Under the pieces are notes generated by a model. It was not told where the DNA came from, made no database searches, and was given only the letters and a program-made list of their open reading frames with translations. The position numbers and the translations under genes are program-made. From positions 142,069,001 through 142,133,000 of the forward strand of contig CM060831.1 in NCBI GenBank assembly GCA_030762175.1: a stretch of 64,000 nucleotides of DNA, read 5' to 3'. The stretch's first letter is position 1; each line of letters begins with the position of its first letter. Shown piece by piece: positions 36,846-45,949 of the stretch. This stretch comes from Metallyticus violacea (lineage: Eukaryota > Arthropoda > Insecta > Mantodea > Metallyticidae).

Positions 36846-37468
36846 GGTTGAACTTCGCCTTGTTTGGACTCCAGCTCTCTGATGAATATCGGTTTTAGAA
36901 AATGCTCCATCTCTAGGAACACTCTAAAGGTTGCGCAACGGATGTATCTTGTGTATTCGGTGTAGTTCATTTTCTCCCCGGAATCGTGGGCGTGAAGTAA
37001 ATACATGCGATAGGCTGCTATTTGTTTTTGTACTTCGAAATCTTCTTTCTTCTTGTGATAGATGATGTCGGTCACCATACGCTGTAGGCTTTCTAGCGTC
37101 CTCCATTCCTGCATACTCAACGATGTACAACGACCGTCCATTTTGATGATAATATTTTGTGTGCCAAATAAACGTTTAAAAATTATGGATAGTCGGTTGG
37201 TTATCTGCCACTCTCTTAGATGAAAGGTCAAGCTCTGTATAGTCGGCATCGTCTCTGAAAGCTTCTGCCACTCGGTCGAACCCAGGACCACAGTGTTGCG
37301 TCGCCCGCCAATGGTCACCACGATCTTGTGTGGAGATTTAGGTGAAAACCCAACGGCTGCAAACTTGGACTGCTTGCTGTTCAGGAAGTAAACATCTGTT
37401 AGCGGCCCCATGTCACTGTAAAAACAAGAACACCCCTTATGTAGCACACTCTTTTTTTCATTCGTCAA
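36842..37468 (-). CDS. Virus-like element protein with two PC4-like motifs (candidate ssDNA-binding)
   Basis: 208 residues from the first ATG; 189 residues from Met20 (start 37411) if the splice acceptor at 37416 is used. Two internal segments share a strand-turn-strand-helix pattern: about 48-75 (KIVVTIGGRRNTVVL, then EWQKLSE) and about 105-128 (NIIIKMDGRCTSLS, then EWRTLES). That 'GR..v.Ls..EW..L' pattern is what PC4-type ssDNA-binding domains show. The assignment is inference from motif shape. The C-terminal 70 residues are helical and aromatic-rich with no recognised domain. The stop overlaps an ATG (ATGA at 36845-36842). The frame is intact. Confidence 0.7.
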   Translation of the reverse strand: MTNEKKSVLHKGCSCFYSDMGPLTDVYFLNSKQSKFAAVGFSPKSPHKIVVTIGGRRNTVVLGSTEWQKLSETMPTIQSLTFHLREWQITNRLSIIFKRLFGTQNIIIKMDGRCTSLSMQEWRTLESLQRMVTDIIYHKKKEDFEVQKQIAAYRMYLLHAHDSGEKMNYTEYTRYIRCATFRVFLEMEHFLKPIFIRELESKQGEVQP

Positions 37469-37636
37469 TTAACCACACATATTGAATGCGACTTACCTGT
37501 TCAGCTCTCTCGGAACAACTGGTAGAGTGGATCATGTCAATGCGCCTTCTAAAAAAAAAATACAAGAATTAGGAACATAAAATGTGTCAGAGTTATTCAT
37601 GCATGATCATCCACAATTTGTATTAATACTAACCTT
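37410..37636 (-). promoter_or_regulatory. Candidate introns/splice sites between protease and PC4-like gene
   Basis: On the minus strand: donor AAG|GTTAGT (37634|37633) near the protease end; acceptor T10-AG (37550-37549) opening a 50-base exon; donor CAG|GTAAGT (37499|37498); acceptor TTGTTTTTACAG (37416). The last two are strong consensus sites. Every predicted junction places a TGA stop, one C and then an ATG in the same order, so splicing would not fuse the two proteins. It would trim the leader of the second one. Confidence 0.5.
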
Positions 37637-38125
37637 TAACGATATACATCTCTGATGTGTAGTTTGTGAGCACCCACCAAGACTGTAGGTTCTTTTAATG
37701 ATGTCATCGTTGCGATTAAAATCACTTATGCTGAATTTTGAAAAGAATTTCTCCTTGCGCAGACCTTGGAAGCGGTGGGATAGGTAACCAACGACGTAAT
37801 GGCCACAGGTAGTGCTGAAATCGCCTTGCAACCTTCTAGTGTTGTGAGTCCATCTTGTACCACAACATCGATTTAAAAAATTTAGAATTTCCCCCGAAAG
37901 AGGTTCTATACCATAGCTATCGAAATATTCCCCCCGGTCGTTCTTTGCAACAAAGATGCAGATCCAATGTTTCCCTGGTTTCGTGCTTGGGTCAGTGTTA
38001 ATGACAACTGCTATGGGAAGCTGTCTATTATACAAATTTATCGACGACAATTGGTCGCAAGCGTACACGCCTAAAAAGTGTGGTGTACATTTAGACAGAA
38101 GTCGGTGTATTTGCAGCGTATTCAT
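37607..38125 (-). CDS. Adenain-type cysteine protease of virus-like element
   Basis: 172 residues, close to the usual 170-210 for adenovirus-protease/Polinton PRO proteins. The catalytic order is visible: His53 in KHWICIFV, Asp69 in EYFDSYG, Gln100 and Cys107 in LQGDFSTTCGHYVVGYL. That is the C5/Ulp1-like His-Asp/Glu-Gln-Cys set, so the active site looks complete. In Polintons and adenoviruses this enzyme matures virion proteins; the same role is inferred here from its place directly after the capsid gene. Its ATG overlaps the capsid stop as ATGA (38125-38122). A donor site near the end may alter the last few residues. Confidence 0.9.
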   Translation of the reverse strand: MNTLQIHRLLSKCTPHFLGVYACDQLSSINLYNRQLPIAVVINTDPSTKPGKHWICIFVAKNDRGEYFDSYGIEPLSGEILNFLNRCCGTRWTHNTRRLQGDFSTTCGHYVVGYLSHRFQGLRKEKFFSKFSISDFNRNDDIIKRTYSLGGCSQTTHQRCISLKVSINTNCG

Positions 38126-39468
38126 GATACCAAAATGGTCCTGTTAGCATCAATTTCTATAGTGCGATGTACTTCTGCCATCACCAACAGGTTGATAGGT
38201 TCTGGAGTTTGATCTTTAAATCCTACACTTATAGACACAGTACCGTGTCGTTGCCCTGAAATGTAAGACTCGTTAGCGCTCATATCGGCTGTAAGATCAA
38301 ACACCATAATGGTGTAACCGTGTGAATATTGATGTCTGGAAATTGAATGCCCCTCGTCCTTAAAGTGTATTCCGAGACCATCTTGAAGAGTTTGAAAACA
38401 TTGGAGAAAGTGACCTGCATCAAAATCGGGCTGTAGGGGTTGTGAGGGAAAAGGCTGGCCGTTCACATACAGTTGAAACGAATTCATTTTAAAGTGTTGT
38501 AAATTGTATGGGTTTTTGTTAATGTTGCCGTTGTATGCCTGGTCTGCAACCATCGCCACTACCACTCTTCGAGGTATTTGCCCAATGAAAACGTCGTTGA
38601 AAGTCATATTACTAACCCCCTTTGGAATGTTGAGAGCGTGAAATCCTACATCTTTGAGATGGTACTTTGCATTGTTCTTTGTTAACACGGCCTGATGGGC
38701 AAGTTTGATGGTCGGGGACGGCCTCACAGCTTTCAAAATCAGTCTAGCAGACTGAATCTCTGTGTAGGCTTTAAAGTCCTTTATATCCGAAAAGAGATGA
38801 AAGTTGGGTGAAGAGGGGGAGAGTTTGATGGTGACGCTAACATTGTTCAAGAGCAGATTTTCCTGATTAAAGAGTGCATTGGAAAGATTGCCCATTAGCT
38901 GTACAACTTTGCTTCCTTTGGTATAGTCGTTACGCCACTTAATTCCATCATTTGTTACATACGTGTCCATCATTCCTCCCTTGTCCTTTTTCCAGAGTGT
39001 GGACTCTAGTCTGCTGTTCATGACATCTTCCGAATAATTGAGTAACGTTTCAATGTAAGTTCTATAGGAGTAGCCTGGTTGAGGCATGGAAACTGTGACA
39101 TTGTTGAGTGATACTTCCAATTGTTGAAACAAGGAATTTAGGGAATTGTTTACAAAGGTAACCTGTTTGTCCTCTTTCAAGTCGTTTCCACCGTCATCCA
39201 CTATTCGCACGAACAGCTCAAGTACTACATAAGTCATATCGAGGTAATCGTCAGCATTGCCAGAGTAATGAAATGTGATGGGGGCATTTTTCATAAGTGT
39301 ATTTTGTGGGTTTAGAGAAATGTAACGGTACTCCTCCACGTTCATTTGAACGGGTAAGTCGGTGGGGGAAGGTATATTCATTTTTTTTAATCTTCCATCG
39401 GGTACGCGGTGGGAGTTTTTGCTAGAAGAAAAAAAGAACCCCCTTGTTTTTGACTTTTTTTCTGTCAC
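38122..39468 (-). CDS. Major capsid-like protein (F54H12.2-type, predicted double jelly-roll)
   Basis: 448 residues in one open frame; Met30 (39381) is an alternative start that removes a basic Ser/Lys-rich leader. Landmarks: SGNADDYLDMTYVVLELFVR (69-88), FVNNSLNSLFQQLEVSLNNV (105-124), YSYRTYIETLLNYSED (133-148), RRVVVAMVADQAYNGN (300-315), NPYNLQHFKMNSFQLYVNGQ (319-338), and the C-terminal NLLVMAEVHRTIEID. This order matches the protein family annotated F54H12.2-like in nematodes, hydra and arthropods, which I take to be Polinton-related capsid proteins. The jelly-roll fold is inferred. Its neighbour is the protease, overlapping by 4 bases. No frame damage. Confidence 0.85.
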   Translation of the reverse strand: MTEKKSKTRGFFFSSSKNSHRVPDGRLKKMNIPSPTDLPVQMNVEEYRYISLNPQNTLMKNAPITFHYSGNADDYLDMTYVVLELFVRIVDDGGNDLKEDKQVTFVNNSLNSLFQQLEVSLNNVTVSMPQPGYSYRTYIETLLNYSEDVMNSRLESTLWKKDKGGMMDTYVTNDGIKWRNDYTKGSKVVQLMGNLSNALFNQENLLLNNVSVTIKLSPSSPNFHLFSDIKDFKAYTEIQSARLILKAVRPSPTIKLAHQAVLTKNNAKYHLKDVGFHALNIPKGVSNMTFNDVFIGQIPRRVVVAMVADQAYNGNINKNPYNLQHFKMNSFQLYVNGQPFPSQPLQPDFDAGHFLQCFQTLQDGLGIHFKDEGHSISRHQYSHGYTIMVFDLTADMSANESYISGQRHGTVSISVGFKDQTPEPINLLVMAEVHRTIEIDANRTILVS

Positions 39469-39479
39469 TGTGTGTTAGT

Positions 39480-39807
39480 AAGAAAGAACTTTTAGTTGGC
39501 TCTGTAAAAGAAAAACCCACACATATTGTTTTTGACTTTTCTAACCCTGTGTGAGAAAATACAGAGTTTTGTTAAAAAGAATATATAAAAACGAATTTAT
39601 AAGAAAAGAAATCACCCATTGGGAAACACGCATGAACAAAGCATAGAAATACAGAGAGAACCAACGTGTTAGTAAGAAAAGAACTTTTAAAATACCCACA
39701 TATTGTTTTTGACTTTTGAAAACACCGTGAAAAGGAAAAACAACTCCTTTTGATGGTAGAAGAAAAGACGCCCCGAATTCTTTTATAAACACGCATGAAC
39801 AAAGCAT
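39480..39807. repeat. Subterminal tandem repeats of virus-like element
   Basis: The words GTTAGTAAGAAA(A)GAACTTTTA, CACACATATTGTTTTTGACTTTT and GAATTCTTTTATAAACACGC recur at about 39478, 39661, 40000 and 40135 in the same order, giving units of some 160-320 bases. They form the 5' side of the capsid gene, so its promoter should lie in or next to this array. Confidence 0.75.
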
Positions 39808-40768
39808 AGAAATACAGAGAGAGCCAATGTGAAAGAACTTTTATTAACAATGTCTTTTCCCCCGAATTCTTTTAAAAACATACTAAGAAACAACTTTTAA
39901 ATGTCTCTGAAGATAGGATTTTAGAAGAATGTACACAGGTTTTTTGTTTCCTTGTGAAAATAATAGATTTTTTGAAATACAGAGAGAGCCAACGTGTTAG
40001 TAAGAAAAGAACTTTTAAAATACCCACATATTGTTTTTGACTTTTGAAAACACCGTGAAAGGAAAAACAACTCCTTTTGATACATGTGAGGGAACAAAAA
40101 GCATTGTGCGGTGTACAGAGAGAGCCAACGTGTTTAGTAAGAAAAGAACTTTTTAGTTTGGCTCTGTAAAGAAAAACCCACACATATTGTTTTTTGACTT
40201 TTTTCTAACCCCTGTGTGAGAAAATACAGAGTTTTTGTTAAAAAGAATATATACAAACGAATAAGAAACCACCCATTGAAAAAGATCCCCCGAATTCTTT
40301 TATAAACACGCATGAACAAAAGCATTGTGCGGGGGAACAAAAAAGCATTGTGCGGTGAGGCGGGCGGCGAGAGCGGGCGGTGGGGCGGAGCAGTGGCGAA
40401 CTGGAAACGCAGTGGCGGAAGGGCTCTCCATTTTTTTTACAGCGTAATTAATTGATCACATACACTTTTTTCGGAGATTTAAATCCAACACTCGATCAAC
40501 CAGAGATTTTGCTATCGCTTAATCAACCAGAAATTTTGATATCAATTCAAATTGAGATTTTGATATCAACCCCCCACCCCCACAACACCACCACTACCCC
40601 CACCTCTAACCACCCCCACCACCACCACCCCCACCACCACCCCCACCACCCCCACCTCCAACCTCCCACACCACCCCCACCCCCACCCCCACCACTTTTG
40701 ATATCACCCCCCACCACTTTTGATATCATTTTGATATAAAAATCACGCGAGGAGGGATATATACTACT
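39808..40768 (-). repeat. Right inverted terminal repeat of virus-like element
   Basis: The inverted counterpart of 34076-35002. The C-rich tract 40567-40712 mirrors the left G-rich tract but differs in length (tract slippage). Subterminal unit repeats continue inward to about 39480, beyond the matched TIR. Confidence 0.9.
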
Positions 40769-40774
40769 ATCAGC
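40769..40774. repeat. Target-site duplication, right copy (ATCAGC)
   Basis: An exact match to 34070-34075. An unmutated pair argues for a fairly recent insertion. Confidence 0.9.
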
Positions 40775-42169
40775 TATACTGTAAAGCAGTTCTCTGCCTA
40801 GCGTTCCAATGTAAATAACGACGGTTCTGCATTGCAACCACAAACTCTAATCCCCCATTCTGACGACATGTACTCTAATTCGCGTCAGACTATGTCAGCA
40901 TAATATCTTGTTACCGAAGAAGTTGTTTTCATTAGTAAAGGATAGTCAGATAGCGATTTATATTTGTGATGAATCAAACCACGAACATACATGTACTGCA
41001 AAGCCAAGCATGAGGAGGAATAGCCATGGGGTGCAGCATGTGAATTAGTCGCTACAAAGCCCGACTCTCAGGAAACAATAATAAATCAAATTTGTATACG
41101 CCACTCTGGTACCTGGTTTCCTAAACCAGGAAACTATACAATACAATAATCGCTTACTTCACTATTTTACAAATTTTCCTAATAACTAGACTAAAATGAA
41201 AGGTATAAGAATACCAGGGGTATTTTGGGGAACTAAATCAGCAAATGTGTGTTTTGTGTAATTTATTAAGCCAAATAAAATAATAAATAATTCCCGAAAA
41301 TTAATTAAATTAAACCAAAATATAAATTTTACTGCTTCCCAATTTAATGTTCCAAAATTTACAAAATTATGGGAGCCAGTGATAATTATAGCTGGTAGCC
41401 AGCTATTCTGTCCTAATTTATTACATTACTGTATTGTTGGCCACTGGTTTACGTTATTCAGTACTTTTACAAGAATTTCTCTTAAATTTACACTCAACAT
41501 TTAAATATTACATTTACTCTTCTTTCAAGTCTCCTTAACTTATCTCAATAGTAATGTTCACCTTCTATTTAACAACGCACTTCACTTAAAGTTCATTTTT
41601 CACTAATAATCTTTCATACTCATTTCATTGATTTGCCCCAACACTCTTAACTCAAACACTATCATCTCGCTTCCAACTTATTATTCTCCACCTTTTCTTT
41701 CCAACCGTCCTTTCCTCCATCTCTCAGAAACGTGAACACTTTCAACATGTTCTTTGAAAAATTAAGCATTTTAGGCATGTTCAACAGCTGTGAGAGTCTT
41801 CATGACGCACCCTAGACTGGCGTCTGTCGGGGTCATTTTGTTGCTTAAAGCGACCCCCAAACAACAGAATTTACGTTATCTTCCCCAACTGGAAAAAAAA
41901 GCAGTTCTGCAGACTTAGTTACACTTTTTTTGAACATTCTAAAGCATACAAAAACAAGATTCAGCTCTTCTTTAGATGTAGGGCGATACATGGAACGTAC
42001 CCCGTCTTATGTATCAAAATGTTTAATTATTTTTTGTGGAAATATTTACTACGTTACTAACAATTTTAATTTTTTTTTTAAAAAAAACGAATTATTGAAA
42101 TTCTTACATTCGTGTCCCCAATGCTCGGCGTCTTTGTAATTGAAATCTACGAGTTGATTTCCGGAGATT

Positions 42170-42635
42170 TGATATGTTACACAAGAGGCGAAAAAAATAT
42201 GTACGTAGAATTTACGAATAGAAAGATGTTTTGACAATAAATCTAAGTGGAAACAAATGGCCCAGACTCTTAAATATAAAGCTACAGGCCTCAATATGAA
42301 CCAACGTCAAAGCTTTTTGCCATGCGACGTGTGTTTCATAGCCAGTCAAATGTAAGTTAATGTCACTGGTGGAGACGCAGCACCTAATCACAAGTCACAG
42401 TGTACAAGTCTTTGTGAAAGTAGGAAGGTTTTTTGAGAACTACATTGGTTAAGTTTTATGAAGAATTGTTTTACTTGAATTTGAATTAAATTTCATTACG
42501 GCATGTATTTGATAAAATAAGTCATTTGTTTATGGTAAGGTATTGTGATTTCTGTCCTCTTGAGCGCCCACTACCCCTTTTTTCTACTCGTAAATTGTTT
42601 GTACATATTTTTTCTGCTTCCTGTATGTTGCAATT
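42170..42635. repeat. Dispersed inverted repeat, about 60-bp arms
   Basis: 42175-42233 (GAATTTACGAATAGAAAGATG side) is an imperfect reverse complement of 42577-42635 (TTTCTACTCGTAAATTGTTT, then TACATATTTTTTCTGC). It could be the ends of a small decayed element just upstream of the exon at 42753. Confidence 0.45.
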
Positions 42636-42752
42636 ACTTTACATTTTGTTTTTTTTTTTTTTTTTCACCTTACTGCTTTTATCTTTGTGCCAAGTGCAAT
42701 TAATATTGAAGCAAATCATGTCATGTTTGCTTGCACTGTGCACTATTACAAG

Positions 42753-42983
42753 GTTTGACGACACGAGTCACCATCCCCAAGAAGGTCGGTCCCACCTCTG
42801 ACGCCAAACTGGCTGCTGCACCGCACACTATGGACTGCTATTTGTGTGGCCGTGAGCAAGACACCCGCGAACTGAACGCACACGAAGAGGAATGTTTGAA
42901 GCGTTGGAGGAAGTGGAACAAGAACTTACCGCCGGACAAGAGGCTTCCAGAACCTCGGAGACCTGAGTTCAAGTTTAATAAAG
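42753..42983 (+). CDS. C2HC zinc-finger protein (ZNF474/ZC2HC1-like), internal exon
   Basis: Acceptor TTACAAG at 42752, donor AAG|GTGCAG at 42984; phase 1 at both ends, matching the exons on either side. It encodes a linker (RVTIPKKVGPTSDAK) and the finger MDCYLCGREQDTRELNAHEE..C (Cys-x2-Cys-x12-His-x4-Cys), then LKRWRKWNKNLPPDKRLPEP, the same LP-linker as in exons 7194 and 29965. The acceptor lacks a good adjacent pyrimidine run, but a T13 tract lies about 80 bases upstream. Confidence 0.92.
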
Positions 42984-44315
42984 GTGCAGGTTCAGGATTG
43001 GAGAAGTTTTTAACCTCCTAACAAAACTTTAGCTAATAAATCATAAAACTAACATTTCCCATTAAATACCAAGTTGTATGCATCAGCTTTAAATCTAAAT
43101 TAATCAACGACAGTAAAACCCCTAACATAACGTAATTTCATCCTTCTTAAGACTTTAACTCAGGCTTCATTGTTTTAGATTATCTCCTCCCTTAGATCTC
43201 TACTACTGTAAATAGCTCACGATTATTCCTTGCATGTGTTGCTACAATACGCTTTGTTGTCTAGATGTTCATTTATTTATTTGAGTTACACTGTCTAACT
43301 GCACTACACTGAAAATTGTTTCGTTTGCATGCTTCTACTATAGCTAGATTGTGGTTCTAGGTTTAATTATGTGCATGTCTAAGCTTGAGAGCAAGAATAA
43401 GCATATAAAAGACAGTATTTTAATGCGTGCTTTCGGTAGAGAGTCACAAATATCTTCGACTATGTGATATAGCTGCATTATCCAGTTAGCGAGCATTTCA
43501 GCGTAGGTGCCAACCCTTTTTTGCGTCTGCATACATAGTCAAAGGATCTCCATGGTTTTTTAACACCACTGCATGCACATTATTGAGTCTGCGAGGATAC
43601 ATTTTCTACTAACTGTGAAAGTTGTTTTTCTGCTTCTATAGACGGTCACTGTACGGGTCACACGGCAGACATCAAAGCGATATATTCGAGTTCCTCCCAA
43701 ACTCTTACTAGCATGACATGCCATTGGCGTATATAATGTTAATGATACCATCTTCGGATCGTTTAGGTCAGAAGGCAAGAGTGTTTGGTGCACAGAGGGC
43801 ATTTTCAATGTATCTGATTTAGATTTGGTGATCACAGAAGCTGCCAAACCCGTTCCTAACCTCGGAGAGTTGCGAAACTCATGATGAAAGGGCGACAGGC
43901 ACCATCTTGCTGGAATAAGAAAACCATGTGGACTTTGTAGTTGAGGCCTCAACACAGTTTTGTTGTACATTGTGAACATAGATGACAGAGTTACTCTCAC
44001 GGAATTCAAGCACACAGAGTGCCTTTTCTCTTGATGTGGCAGCCATATTCAGTAAATGCCACTGTGGCGAAAATATACCACTGGAAGAATGGATAGTTTT
44101 TAATTTTGGGAGTAGAGTGTTTACGAAACGAGATCAGGGGCCTACATGTAAAATAAAATCACTTTTAACGTGTACTTATTACATGTGTTACAAGTTATTT
44201 TATATTTAACATTAATAATTAGGCATCAGAATTCTTAAGCACTCAGCATCAATTTAGATACATTCAGAACAGGCTGTGCCAACGCCCGGTGGGTAAACAA
44301 GAACTGATGAATGAC

Positions 44316-44896
44316 GACGTTACATGCTGAACGAAACGGGACGAAAATTTACCAGTACCCTAGTACCTGTGGTTGCTAGCGCAACTCTTGCTGCTCCCTA
44401 GCGACAGCGGAGAGAGCCGAACTTCTCAGTCCCGAACGAGAGAAAGGAATAGTAGGGATGCGGGTGAAATATTGTAACGGTGCCAAATCTCCTCTAATTG
44501 CAATTCGCATTTAATTCATTTACACCCACACTAACCTAACATAACGCTCACCTTGGGTTAATCCTAGAAACCGGTGGACCAAGTGGTTTGGCAAGTAAAT
44601 CATTGTAATTGTGGAAAAATCTCCTTTAACGCCAGCAGAAAAATGTGTACCTAAGAATTCGAAACCTCTGGTTCACCGGTTTCTTCACAACTATAGCATG
44701 ACGCTCTAACCGTCTGAGATATCATGCCGTTATACTTGAATGTGTTATTATCTAGCTATGTGCATCCCTTCTCCCGTTCGGGACTGAGGAGTTCGGCTCT
44801 TTCCGCTGCCTCTCGGGAGCAGCAAGAGTTGTGCTAAAAGTCAAAGGTACTAGGAACTGGTAAATTTTCGTCACACTTCGTTCAGCGTGTAACGTC
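44316..44896. mobile_element. Foldback element with about 140-bp inverted ends
   Basis: 44316-44465 (GACGTTACATGCTGAACGAA, a CAACTCTTGCTGCTCCC stretch, GCCGAACTTCTCAGTCCCGA) is repeated inverted at 44755-44896 with modest divergence. The 290-base centre carries a tRNA-like segment on the minus strand (TCTCAGACGGTTAGAGCGT, then AGGTTTCGAATTC). No ORF. It may be a non-autonomous DNA element that captured a SINE, or two opposed copies of one repeat. Confidence 0.65.
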
Positions 44897-45949
44897 AATT
44901 GGTAAATGATAAGCATAAGCATAATCGTAACCTATTGTACCCTCAACCTGTTATCTACAGCCCAATACCATACTTTTAGTGCTTAGTAATTACTGTGCTA
45001 TTAATATTACATTAATAATTATATATTAAATTTATTCCAGTCATTACGAAACGTTCCTTAAGCCAAAGAAATAATTCGCGTATTTCTCAGTAGGAGGAGC
45101 ATGGAAGAAACTTTACCTAATCTCTGGATAATTGTTTTGTTATAATTACATTTTCTTTATATATAATCTAAATTGCTATCTAAAAATATAATTTTCTCTC
45201 GCTGAAAAGAACTATACTATGCACTTCAGCATACGTGTTGATGCAATCAATTGTTATTGATTCTCTTCCAGGCTGCAACGTGCAAGCAAATAAATCTTAG
45301 AAAAATATTTATGTATTATCACTAAATTGCATTATGACCTGATTTCGAAACTACCATGGGGATGAGAAAATAATTAGTGCCTTGTGGTTTAAAAATCCTT
45401 TTTGTGCAAGTTGTTTAAAACAAAATTTCCGAATATTTTTCATCTCTTGTGAGATGAACTGTCAAAATGAGAGTAATAAGTAATAGCTAATGTGTCCTGA
45501 TATCTTAAAACCTTGCAGATCTTTATGAAAAGCCCCATAGTGTTTCATACATCGTATGGGCTGACTTTATGTTTCCTGTTCTATTTAAATAATAATATAT
45601 TCAAAATATTAAGTTTTTTTACAGTATGAAATAACTTATCACTGTGCTGTAAACTGGTATAGAATGAAAACCGTGGAAAAGAATGTTACAAAACTAATTT
45701 CTTTATTAACATTCTTAAATCAGGAAGGGGGAAAAAAACTTACAAAGCTTAGGAATACGAATAAGAGTCCTACTGAAACTTTTTTCGTTTAATTGAGACA
45801 AAAATAGATGCAAAACTTTTAAAAATAGATGGCATAACTGCTTGTTACATTTTGAAATGTTAATATCCGTGTAATAGCATTAAAAATGCTTCACTTTTAG
45901 TTTATAAGTATATATATATATACATAATATATATAAGAAAAATAAAAAT

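Larger units (their letters stand above)
34076..40768 (-). mobile_element. Polinton/Maverick-type virus-like element, polymerase-less, capsid-bearing
   Basis: A 6,693-bp insertion with 6-bp target duplications ATCAGC (34070-34075 and 40769-40774), termini 5'-AGTAGTATATATCCC and its complement, and inverted terminal repeats of about 0.93 kb. The central 4 kb (35474-39468) is filled by minus-strand ORFs without frameshifts: capsid-like protein, adenain-type protease, two candidate ssDNA-binding proteins, a possible zinc protein and an unknown. A 6-bp duplication, AG ends and long TIRs are established Polinton/Maverick traits, and capsid plus adenain-type protease is their virion module. No polymerase B, retroviral-type integrase or FtsK/A32-type ATPase reading exists in any frame, so replication and integration would need help from elsewhere. 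Intact ORFs suggest a recent insertion. Confidence 0.88.

Noticed and set aside
39541..40340. Several 68-103 codon frames (Phe/Ser-rich) in the right arm of the virus-like element, and similar ones at 34607-34889
   Set aside because: Overlapping readings of the subterminal tandem repeats; similar words recur in different frames, so no protein is maintained.
40452..40843. His/Pro/Thr-rich and Gly/Trp-rich readings of 95-98 codons
   Set aside because: Translations of the C-rich/G-rich tract in the right TIR.
43560..44015. A 151-codon minus-strand frame that looks like a transposase end
   Set aside because: Only vague likeness to DDE-type C-termini; I could not place the catalytic residues, so it is not listed as a gene.
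44660..44750. A tRNA gene on the minus strand (TCTCAGACGGTTAGAGCGT, then GGTTTCGAATTC)
   Set aside because: The anticodon arm and acceptor stem do not pair properly; it lies between foldback arms, so a tRNA-derived repeat is more likely.
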